Of a stretch of 64,000 bases of DNA, positions 48,665 through 57,179 are shown in pieces. Under the pieces are notes generated by a model. It ran no database searches, was not told where the DNA came from, and worked only from the letters and a program-made list of their open reading frames with translations. The stretch is from Stenotrophomonas maltophilia (GTDB taxonomy: Bacteria; Pseudomonadota; Gammaproteobacteria; Xanthomonadales; Xanthomonadaceae): assembly GCF_002799245.1 (NCBI RefSeq), contig NZ_NEQV01000010.1, positions 40,656-104,655 on the forward strand, read 5' to 3'. The first letter of the stretch is position 1. Each line of letters opens with the position of its first letter. The translations under genes and the position numbers were made by a program.

Positions 48665-49552
48665 ATGCGTTCCCTGCTCGCCTGTTCCGCGTTGTTGCTG
48701 TTGCCGCTGTCGGCGCTGGCCGCCGATGCTCCGAACTGCAAGTTCACCGCCGCCCGCACGCTGAAGCTGGACGTGGCCGGCGCCAAGGCGGTGGTGCTCG
48801 AGGTGAACCAGCACGACCTGAAGGTCGTTGCCAGCAAGGGCGGTGGCCAGCTCGATGGCCGCGCCTGCGCCTCCAGCCAGGAATGGCTGGACCAGCTGGT
48901 ACTGGACCAGCGCAGGGAAGGCGACAAACTGGTCGTCAGCCTGCGCCGCGAGGGCCGGCACAGCGGCATCAGCCTGGGCAACAGTTATGCCTGGCTGGAC
49001 ATCCGTGGCAGCGTGCCGGACAACCTGCCACTGCAGCTGAAGGTCGGCTCCGGCGATGCCAGCGTGGACAACGCACAATCGCTGAGCGTGGACGTCGGTT
49101 CCGGTGATGCCATCGTTCGTGGCACCCGCGGCAGCATCCACGCAGCGGTGGGTTCGGGCGACCTGGACATTGATGGCGGCGGCTCGTTGAACCTGCTGTC
49201 GCTGGGCTCCGGCGACGTCAAGGCGCGCAACATCGGTGGCGATGCGGTCACCGGTACCGTCGGTTCGGGTGACCTGAAGATCAGCGATGTCCGCGGCAAC
49301 GCACGGCTGGACACCGTTGGTTCCGGCGACATCGGGTTCAAGCGCGTGCAGGGCAACGTCGAGGTCGGCGTGGTCGGCTCGGGCGATGTTGATCTGACCG
49401 ACATCGGCGGCAATGTGCACGTGCGCAGCCATGGCTCGGGGGACATCCAGGTCGATGGCGTGCGCGGCAGCCTGACCGTCGACCACAGCGGCAGCGGCGA
49501 TGTCGGCCACCGCAACGTCAGCGGCTCGGTCACCCTGCCCCGCAACAAGTAA
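48665..49552 (+). CDS. Exported GSGD-repeat protein (DUF2807/DUF4097-like adhesin fold)
   Basis: The 295-aa protein has a signal peptide (cleavage after ALA, about residue 20) and nine GSGD motifs at intervals of roughly 18-22 residues from about residue 125 on (VGSGDASV, VGSGDAIV, VGSGDLDI and so on). The pattern predicts a right- or left-handed beta-solenoid as in the head-GIN/DUF2807 family. It follows the permease by 25 bp, so the exporter and this protein are coexpressed. Function unknown. Confidence 0.86.
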   Translation: MRSLLACSALLLLPLSALAADAPNCKFTAARTLKLDVAGAKAVVLEVNQHDLKVVASKGGGQLDGRACASSQEWLDQLVLDQRREGDKLVVSLRREGRHSGISLGNSYAWLDIRGSVPDNLPLQLKVGSGDASVDNAQSLSVDVGSGDAIVRGTRGSIHAAVGSGDLDIDGGGSLNLLSLGSGDVKARNIGGDAVTGTVGSGDLKISDVRGNARLDTVGSGDIGFKRVQGNVEVGVVGSGDVDLTDIGGNVHVRSHGSGDIQVDGVRGSLTVDHSGSGDVGHRNVSGSVTLPRNK

Positions 49553-49582
49553 CCGCCACCAGACCGATTCGAGGGAACTGCC

Positions 49583-50188
49583 ATGAACCTGCTGCGCGTG
49601 CTGCCTGCCACCCTGCTGTGCCTGCCGCTGATCGCCTGCGGCGGCACTTCTTCCGCGCCCGACAAGACCGTCGGCAAGAGCGTCGCCGAGGCCACCAGCG
49701 GCGTCGGCCAGACCGTCAAGGAGGCCATGGTCGATGCCCGCAAGGACATCACCCAGGGCAACATCAAGATCTCCGCCGACAAGCAGCCGCGTGCGGAGAT
49801 CACGCCGGACGGGCACCTGTTGATCGATGGCAAGGACGTACCGGCCAACGAGGCCCAGCGACGACGGCTGCAGGAATACCGTGGCCACGTTGTCGCCATC
49901 GCGATGGACGGCATGGATGTCGGCCTGGCCGGCGCCAAGCTCGGCGCCAGCGCTGCCGGAGAGGCACTGAAGGGCATCTTCAGCGGCGACAGCGAAGGCA
50001 TCGAGAAGCGGATCAACGCCGAGGCCGAGAAGATCGAGGCCCAGGCCAAGCGCATCTGCAACCGCCTGCCTGCAATGCTGGCCAGCCAGCAGGCACTGGC
50101 GCGCGAGCTGCCGGCGTTCAAGCCTTACGCAACGATGGACCAGAGTGACGTCGACGACTGCGGCAAGGACACCGTGGTCCAGCGCTAG
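49583..50188 (+). CDS. Lipoprotein, DUF2884 (YggN)-like
   Basis: The 201-aa protein has lipobox LIAC (C19). The middle contains ITPDGHLLIDGKDVP followed by EAQRRRLQEY, and the C-terminal half is helical with a conserved Cys (ICNRL) and the end DVDDCGKD. This agrees with DUF2884. It follows the GSGD-repeat gene by 30 bp and is probably in the same operon. Confidence 0.82.
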   Translation: MNLLRVLPATLLCLPLIACGGTSSAPDKTVGKSVAEATSGVGQTVKEAMVDARKDITQGNIKISADKQPRAEITPDGHLLIDGKDVPANEAQRRRLQEYRGHVVAIAMDGMDVGLAGAKLGASAAGEALKGIFSGDSEGIEKRINAEAEKIEAQAKRICNRLPAMLASQQALARELPAFKPYATMDQSDVDDCGKDTVVQR

Positions 50189-50294
50189 GCCTGTGACAGA
50201 TCAGCGCACCCGGCCGGCAGCGGCGTCCCGCTGCCGGCCGCATTGCGCCGACCGGCTTACAATGGCGGCCCCGGATGCCCCCGAACCGAATGCC

Positions 50295-50720
50295 ATGAAG
50301 AAGTTGTTCCTGCTGCTGGCCGCCCTGCTCTGCCTGGGCCTGGTCGGCTGTGACAAGGATTACCGCAACCACCGCGCCGAGCGCGGCAAGCCCAAGATCT
50401 CCGTCAGCGAAGGCATGGTCACCGTGCGTCGCCCGCCAGCACCGAACATCATCATCCTCGGCGATGGCACGATGAAGGTGGACGAGATCCAGATCCCGCT
50501 GGACGAGGCGCAGAAGCAGATGCTGCAGACGATGTTCGGCAAGCTGCAGGTGCTGCGCCAGAACACCCTGGTCGCCGCGCCGGCCGACCCGAACATGCAG
50601 CCGGTGAAGATCCAGCCGCCGGAGGGCATGGAGGTGATTCCGGCGGACCTGATCCAGCGCATCCCGGAATTCAAGGACTACACCGACACCTTCGGCAACA
50701 TCGTCGCCGACCGTCGCTGA
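50295..50720 (+). CDS. Lipoprotein of unknown function, related to the preceding one
   Basis: The 141-aa protein has lipobox LVGC (C19) and the segment ILGDGTMKVDEIQIP followed by DEAQKQMLQTMFGKL, which resembles the DGHLLIDGKDVP...EAQRRRLQEY segment of the preceding lipoprotein. It lacks the C-terminal half. The gap of 106 bp suggests its own start or a processed transcript. A GC hairpin follows. Confidence 0.8.
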   Translation: MKKLFLLLAALLCLGLVGCDKDYRNHRAERGKPKISVSEGMVTVRRPPAPNIIILGDGTMKVDEIQIPLDEAQKQMLQTMFGKLQVLRQNTLVAAPADPNMQPVKIQPPEGMEVIPADLIQRIPEFKDYTDTFGNIVADRR

Positions 50721-50726
50721 AAAGAA

Positions 50727-50748
50727 ACGCCGCCCCAAGGGGCGGCGT
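50727..50748. terminator. GC hairpin after the lipoprotein genes
   Basis: ACGCCGCCCC-AA-GGGGCGGCGT is a 10-bp perfect stem, seven bases after the stop. The T-tract is poor (CTCCCTGTTGT), so this is a possible terminator. Confidence 0.55.
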
Positions 50749-50757
50749 CTCCCTGTT

Positions 50758-50785
50758 GTAGAGCCGAGCACGGGCCCGGCTCTAC
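50758..50785. repeat. Single SMAG element
   Basis: GTAGAGCCGAGCACGGGCCC followed by GGCTCTAC is a compact palindrome with GTAG at both ends. It lies between converging genes (lipoprotein and fumC). Confidence 0.8.
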
Positions 50786-50802
50786 AGATTACGGATGACA
50801 GA

Positions 50803-52242
<1,440 letters not shown>

Positions 52243-52398
52243 TGCATCTACTCCGCACTACTTCAGTTGGGGAAAGGGAAGCGGCGGCTGGCAGGAGGTC
52301 GCTTCCCGGGCTGGCGGCTGCGCCAACGATACTCCCTTGCCCGCAGCGTGGGATGACGAGGACGGGCCAGATCGTTTCATCCGCAGGGCCGTTGTGGT

Positions 52399-52424
52399 GT
52401 AGAGCCGAGCGTGGGCCCGGCTAC
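52399..52424. repeat. SMAG element in the fumC-purB divergent gap
   Basis: GTAGAGCCGAGCGTGGGCCC followed by GGCTAC is a SMAG unit with slightly degenerate right arm. It lies about 65 bp before the purB start. An unrelated low-information stretch of about 150 bp separates it from fumC. Confidence 0.75.
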
Positions 52425-52487
52425 AGGGCACGCCCGGCCGGCACGTCGTAGAATATCGGCCCCGCCGCTCGTCCCAGCCCTGCCGAC

Positions 52488-53855
52488 ATGTCCGATTCCG
52501 CCCTGCTCGCCCTGTCCCCGCTCGATGGCCGCTATGCCGGCAAGGTCGACGCCCTGCGCCCGATCTTCTCCGAGTACGGCCTGATCAAGGCCCGCATCAC
52601 GGTCGAGGTGGAATGGCTGCTGGCCCTGGCGGCCGAGCCGGGCATCGTCGAGCTGGCCCCGTTCTCCGACGCGGCCATCGCCCGCCTGCGCGCGCTGGCC
52701 GCCAGCTTCAGCCCGGCCCAGGCCGCGCGCGTGAAGGACATCGAGCGCACCACCAACCATGACGTCAAGGCGGTGGAGTACTTCATCAAGGAACAGCTGA
52801 AGGACGACGCCGAGCTGGCCCCGGCGCTGGAGTTCGTGCATTTCGCCTGCACCAGCGAAGACATCAACAACCTCAGCTACGGCCTGATGCTGGAGCAGGC
52901 GCGCCGCGAGGTGCTGCTGCCGACCCTGGACGGCATCGCCACCGCCCTGCGCACCCTGGCCCACGCCCAGGCCGGCCAGCCGATGCTGTCGCGCACCCAC
53001 GGCCAGACCGCCTCGCCGACCACCCTGGGCAAGGAACTGGCCAACGTGGTCGCCCGCCTGGAGCGCCAGCGCAGGCAGATCGCCGCAGTCGAACTGACCG
53101 GCAAGATCAACGGCGCGGTCGGCAACTACAACGCCCACATCGCCAGCTACCCGGACGTGGACTGGCCGGCCTTCGCCGAGCGCTTCGTGACCGGCCTGGG
53201 CCTGGTGTTCAACCCGTACACCACGCAGATCGAGCCGCACGACAACATCGCCGAGATCGGCGATGCAGCACGCCGCGCCAACATCATCCTGATCGACCTG
53301 GCCCGTGACATCTGGGGCTACGTTTCGCTGGGCTACTTCAAGCAGCGCCTGAAGGAAGGCGAAGTCGGCTCGTCGACGATGCCGCACAAGGTCAACCCGA
53401 TCGATTTCGAGAATGCGGAAGGCAACTTCGGCATCGCCAACGCCCTGTTCGAGCACTTCAGCGCGAAGCTGCCGATCAGCCGCTGGCAGCGTGACCTGAC
53501 CGATTCCACCGTGCTGCGTGCGCTGGGCACCGCGTTCGGCCACAGCCAGGTGGCGCTGGACTCGCTGGCCAAGGGCCTGGGCAAGCTGGAAGTGAACCCG
53601 CAGCGCCTGGACGCCGATCTGGACGCGGCCTGGGAAGTGCTGGCCGAAGCCGTGCAGACGGTGATGCGTCGCCACGGCCTGCCGAACCCGTACGAGCAGC
53701 TGAAGGCACTGACCCGTGGCCAGGGCATCACCGCCGAGTCGATGCGTGCGTTCGTGCAGGGGCTGGAGCTGCCGGCGGATGCGAAGCAGCGCCTGCTGGA
53801 GATGACCCCGGGCAGCTACACCGGCCTGGCCGAGTCACTGGCGAAGAAGATTTAA
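52488..53855 (+). CDS. purB: Adenylosuccinate lyase
   Basis: Catalyses two beta-eliminations in purine synthesis (SAICAR to AICAR, adenylosuccinate to AMP). The 455-aa protein has the superfamily signature GSSTMPHKVNP at about 294-304, the catalytic His region SRTHGQTASPTTLGKE and FACTSEDINNL. Length matches E. coli PurB (456). The ATG is used with no close alternative. Confidence 0.97.
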   Translation: MSDSALLALSPLDGRYAGKVDALRPIFSEYGLIKARITVEVEWLLALAAEPGIVELAPFSDAAIARLRALAASFSPAQAARVKDIERTTNHDVKAVEYFIKEQLKDDAELAPALEFVHFACTSEDINNLSYGLMLEQARREVLLPTLDGIATALRTLAHAQAGQPMLSRTHGQTASPTTLGKELANVVARLERQRRQIAAVELTGKINGAVGNYNAHIASYPDVDWPAFAERFVTGLGLVFNPYTTQIEPHDNIAEIGDAARRANIILIDLARDIWGYVSLGYFKQRLKEGEVGSSTMPHKVNPIDFENAEGNFGIANALFEHFSAKLPISRWQRDLTDSTVLRALGTAFGHSQVALDSLAKGLGKLEVNPQRLDADLDAAWEVLAEAVQTVMRRHGLPNPYEQLKALTRGQGITAESMRAFVQGLELPADAKQRLLEMTPGSYTGLAESLAKKI

Positions 53856-53898
53856 GGGGTTTCCTTGCGGCGGCGGCCGCGGGCGCTGCCTGCGGCAG

Positions 53899-53936
53899 GC
53901 AACTGCAACTGCAACTGCAACAGCAACAGCAACAGC
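53899..53936. repeat. Hexamer microsatellite after purB
   Basis: Six perfect hexamers in a row: three GCAACT then three GCAACA, plus a partial unit. It starts 43 bp after purB. Such tracts can vary in copy number by slippage. Confidence 0.85.
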
Positions 53937-53967
53937 GATCCAGGCTCTGGGTTGCTGCGGGCTGGGC

Positions 53968-54145
53968 GGGTCGGGATGGGCCAGCGGGACACGCCGTAAA
54001 CCCCGCTCCGCGGTCCGGCCCAGCCGCTGGCGGCTGTGCGTTCGGGCGCTTGCGAAGCCGTGCTTCGCAAGCAAAGCGCCCTCACCCATGGGGGCTCGAT
54101 GGCGCCATCCATGGCGCCAACCGTCCCGCTGGCCCATCCCGACCC
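53968..54145. repeat. Nested palindromic element A, 178 bp with perfect 23-bp terminal inverted repeats
   Basis: The ends are GGGTCGGGATGGGCCAGCGG plus GAC and their exact complement. Inside are CTTGCGAAGC-CGT-GCTTCGCAAG and GATGGCGCCATCCATGGCGCCA, both self-complementary. There is no open frame of note. The structure can fold into a multi-arm hairpin on either strand. Confidence 0.85.
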
Positions 54146-54204
54146 ACCTCTGACAGTTGTCCGGTGACGGATCGAAGAGCGTTGGGTTGTCGGGACGGAA
54201 TTTG

Positions 54205-54240
54205 AAAGAGGGACGCGGCTTCGCCGCGTCCCTCTTTGTT
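54205..54240. terminator. Strong intrinsic terminator in the purB-roxA gap
   Basis: AAAGAGGGACGCGGC-TTCG-CCGCGTCCCTCTTT is a 15-bp perfect stem with a TTCG tetraloop, followed by GTTTGTG. It lies about 350 bp after purB, past the nested palindrome A. Confidence 0.85.
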
Positions 54241-54252
54241 TGTGGGTCTTTT

Positions 54253-54313
54253 GTAGAGCCGAGCCCGTGCTCGGCTTGCTGTGGGAAGCAGCCGAGCATG
54301 GGCTCGGCTCTAC
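54253..54313. repeat. SMAG inverted dimer
   Basis: GTAGAGCCGAGCCCGTGCTCGG and the inverse copy ending GGGCTCGGCTCTAC, about 17 bp apart. Follows the terminator directly. Confidence 0.85.
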
Positions 54314-54395
54314 ATGAGCAAGCGCAGCGCGCGACCCGCTGTTGCCTTGCTTTTCTTCTTCCATTCCGTGGCGGCCCCCGCAGGAAACTGTCAGT

Positions 54396-54499
54396 GGCCG
54401 GGCGGGTGGGCTGCGCGGGGGTGTCCGCCGCATGGATGCGGCGGCCAAGCTTACAGGGACGTACTTGCAGCGTCCCCCGCGCAGCCCACCCGCCCGGCC
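54396..54499. repeat. Nested palindromic element B, perfect 26-bp inverted repeats around two hairpins
   Basis: The arms are GGCCGGGCGGGTGGGCTGCG plus CGGGGG and the exact complement; between them are CCGCCGCAT-GG-ATGCGGCGG and GGGACG-TACTTGCAG-CGTCCC. Total length 104 bp. It ends about 175 bp before the roxA ATG; the rest of that gap holds no gene. Confidence 0.85.
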
Positions 54500-54674
54500 A
54501 AACCCGGCTTTTGCTTTCAGCGACCCACCCAGACCCCGCCACGAGGGGCTCCGCCGTTGGCCGGAACCCCGCGACAAACCACCGCACGTGCGCAATCCCC
54601 ACGAACGACGGACAATGGAGACCTTGGCGGCCCGCCGCGCCGCCCCTCCCGCTTTCCGCTGCAAGGATTCCCCC

Positions 54675-56087
54675 ATGGCCGCCCGCAAGTCCTCCGCCCC
54701 CCTGATCGAAGTCACCGCCCGCCCCGGCCAGCCGCTGGGCATGGCGCCGGCCACCTTCCTGCGCGACTTCTGGCAGAAGCGCCCGCTGCTGATCCGCAAC
54801 GCCTTCCCGGACTTCCAGACCCCGGTGCAGCCGGAAGACCTGGCCGGGCTGGCCTGCGAGGAAGGCGTGCTGGCGCGACTGATCGAGCATGACAAGAGCC
54901 AGGATGGCTGGCGCGTACGCACCGGCCCGTTCCAGGAAGACGTGTTCCCCGCCCTGCCCGACCACGACTGGACCCTGCTGGTGCAGGACGTGGACAAGTG
55001 GGACCCGGACGTACGCGCCCTGATCGAGCACTTCAGCTTCCTGCCGCGCTGGCGCATGGATGACGTGATGATCAGCTTCGCCGCCACCGGCGGTTCGGTC
55101 GGCGCCCATGTCGACCAGTACGACGTATTCCTGCTGCAGGCCCATGGCCATCGCCGCTGGCAGATCGATGCCAGCGAATCGATCAAGGGCAGGCAGCCGC
55201 CGCTGGGCTTCCGCCCGGACGTGGAGCTGAAGCTGCTGAAGGTGTTCAAGCCCACCCACGACTGGGTGCTGGCGCCGGGCGACATGCTGTACCTGCCGCC
55301 GAACGTGCCGCACCACGGCGTCGCCGAAGATCCGTGCCTGACCTTCTCGTTCGGCATGCGCGCGCCGTCTTCGGCCGAGCTGATCAGCGACTACCTGGAC
55401 ACCCTGATCGCCGATGCCGACGAGAACATCCGCTATCAGGATGCCGACCTGAAAGTGCCGGCCGATCCGAACGAGATCGACACGGTGGCGATGGCGCGGG
55501 TGATCACCGCGCTCAACGCCATCCGCATGAACGACCCGGACAAGCTGGGCGACTGGTTCGGCCGCTTCATCACCACCTACCGCGCTGCCGGCGAAGTGAT
55601 GGCCCACCAGGCCGCGCCGGCCCAGGAGGAGGTGGTCCAGGCGCTGGCCTGCGGCCTGCTGCTGCAGCGCCACCCGTGGGCGCGCCTGGCCTGGCGCCGG
55701 GCCAAGCGCGGCGCCAGCCTGTACGTCAGTGGCCAGGACTTCGCGCTGCCGGTGAAGGACGCCCAGCGCCTGGCCGGCGCCGAACAGCTCGATGCCGCCG
55801 CCTATCGCGGCCTGTCCGACAAGGGCCGTGCCGTGGTCCAGCAGCTGCTGGTCGGTGGTGTGTTCCAGCTGATCGACCCGAATGAGGTGTACGGGGCCGA
55901 AGACGAGGCAGACGGCGAGGATGCCGTGGTGCTCGGCGAGGTCGTCGAAGGCCGTGACCGCGTGGATGCGATCGATGCCGACGCCGTCTCCGACGATGTC
56001 CACTCCGTGACCGTGCACGACGACGGTATCGAGGTCATCGTCAACTTCGAGGACGACGAAGAAGACGACAGCGCCGGCCGGGCCTGA
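54675..56087 (+). CDS. JmjC/cupin ribosomal protein oxygenase (YcfD/RoxA-like)
   Basis: Fe(II)/2-oxoglutarate oxygenase that hydroxylates an arginine of ribosomal protein L16 in E. coli. The 470-aa protein has the iron-binding HxD at H145/D147 (GAHVDQYD) and the distal His at 213 or 214 (NVPHHG). The JmjC core and the dimerisation region correspond to the 373-aa E. coli protein; about 90 more residues at the C-terminus are strongly acidic and Asp/Glu/Val-rich (DEADGEDAVV to NFEDDEEDDSAGRA). The ATG at 54675 has AAGGA upstream. An open frame further upstream is REP sequence. Confidence 0.9.
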   Translation: MAARKSSAPLIEVTARPGQPLGMAPATFLRDFWQKRPLLIRNAFPDFQTPVQPEDLAGLACEEGVLARLIEHDKSQDGWRVRTGPFQEDVFPALPDHDWTLLVQDVDKWDPDVRALIEHFSFLPRWRMDDVMISFAATGGSVGAHVDQYDVFLLQAHGHRRWQIDASESIKGRQPPLGFRPDVELKLLKVFKPTHDWVLAPGDMLYLPPNVPHHGVAEDPCLTFSFGMRAPSSAELISDYLDTLIADADENIRYQDADLKVPADPNEIDTVAMARVITALNAIRMNDPDKLGDWFGRFITTYRAAGEVMAHQAAPAQEEVVQALACGLLLQRHPWARLAWRRAKRGASLYVSGQDFALPVKDAQRLAGAEQLDAAAYRGLSDKGRAVVQQLLVGGVFQLIDPNEVYGAEDEADGEDAVVLGEVVEGRDRVDAIDADAVSDDVHSVTVHDDGIEVIVNFEDDEEDDSAGRA

Positions 56088-56096
56088 GCCATCGCC

Positions 56097-56993
56097 ATGA
56101 TCCGGGTCCAGCAGGTCAGCCACGCCGACGCCCACGTTGCCATCCACGAAGTGCGCCAACGCGTGTTCGTGCAGGAACAGGGCATCGCCGCCGAGCTGGA
56201 ACGCGATGCGCTGGACCCGGTCAGCGCCCATGTGCTGGCGCTGGATGACAGCGGCCAGCCGGTCGGCACCGGCCGCCTCGCCCCGGACGGCCGCATCGGC
56301 CGCATGGCGGTGCTGGCCAGTCATCGCAGCGGCGGGGTCGGCGAGGCCCTGCTGGAGGCGCTGGTCGAGGCCGGGCGCCGGCTCGGCCTCGCCGAACTGC
56401 ACCTGCACGCCCAGCTGCCCGCCCGCGATTTCTATGCACGCCAGGGCTTCCTGCCCGAGGGCGAGGTGTTCGAGGAGGCCGGCATCGGCCACCAGCAGAT
56501 GCACCGCCGGCTGGGCGCGGCCAGCGCGATCGACAGCCGCGCCGAAGCGGTGGCCATCACCACCGCCATCGTCCACCGCGCCCGCCGCCAGCTGTGGCTG
56601 CACAGCCGCCAGCTGGACCCCGGGCTGCTTGATGCACCACCGGTGCAGGCAGCCCTGCGCCGCTTCGTCACTGCCCGTCACGACAAGCACCTGCGGGTGA
56701 TCGTGCACGACGCCGCCGCGATCGCCGCTGCCGGCGCGCCGCTGCTGGCGCTGGCCCAGCGCCTGCCAAGCGTGATCCAGTTCCGCGAGGTCAGCGATCC
56801 GGTCGACCGCGCACTGGCCTCGGCCTGCCTGCTCAATGACGCGGGCGACTTCTACTTTCGTCTGATCGGCCATCGCCTCGACGGCGAGGCCGGCATCGCG
56901 CTGCCAGCACGTTCGCAGCCGTTCGAGCAGCAATTGCAGCGTGTCTGGGACCGTTCGCGCGATTGCAGCGAACTGCGTGCACTCGGCATCTGA
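56097..56993 (+). CDS. GNAT acetyltransferase fused to a C-terminal PLD-like domain
   Basis: The 298-aa protein has an N-terminal GNAT domain (about 1-140) with VRQRVFVQEQGIAAELE and the acetyl-CoA loop SHRSGGVGEALLEAL, of the ElaA-like type. The second half (about 150-298) begins RAEAVAITTAIVHRARRQLWLHSRQLDPGLL in two pieces and looks like the DUF7931/phospholipase-D-like domain without a complete HKD motif. It starts 9 bp after roxA, so the two are probably cotranscribed. Substrate unknown. Confidence 0.82.
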   Translation: MIRVQQVSHADAHVAIHEVRQRVFVQEQGIAAELERDALDPVSAHVLALDDSGQPVGTGRLAPDGRIGRMAVLASHRSGGVGEALLEALVEAGRRLGLAELHLHAQLPARDFYARQGFLPEGEVFEEAGIGHQQMHRRLGAASAIDSRAEAVAITTAIVHRARRQLWLHSRQLDPGLLDAPPVQAALRRFVTARHDKHLRVIVHDAAAIAAAGAPLLALAQRLPSVIQFREVSDPVDRALASACLLNDAGDFYFRLIGHRLDGEAGIALPARSQPFEQQLQRVWDRSRDCSELRALGI

Positions 56994-57080
56994 GCCGGCA
57001 CAGCTGACCCAACCTGTCTGGAACCGGCACCGGCGGACGCCGGCTGCCTGTGGTGGTGCCCCTTCGTGTCCGGTTGGGGG

Positions 57081-57086
57081 TACAAT
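57081..57086 (+). promoter_or_regulatory. Candidate -10 box upstream of sucA
   Basis: TACAAT lies 94 bp before the sucA GTG. A convincing -35 is not visible, so an activator may be needed or the call may be wrong. Confidence 0.35.
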
Positions 57087-57179
57087 TTGGCTGTTTGAAC
57101 GCGCCTGCGCAGGGCTATTCATCTTCCTGCCGGGTCCTTCTGAAGCCATACCCCACAAAGCGAATCAACACCCTCCATC

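Noticed and set aside
53968..54499. Integron attC-like site
   Set aside because: The nested palindromes resemble attC in shape only; no R-box core sites (GTTRRRY) or integrase are seen.
53835..57158. Minus-strand frame of 1107 codons across the nested palindromes and roxA
   Set aside because: It runs through palindromes, a terminator and two real genes on the other strand, with no family motif.
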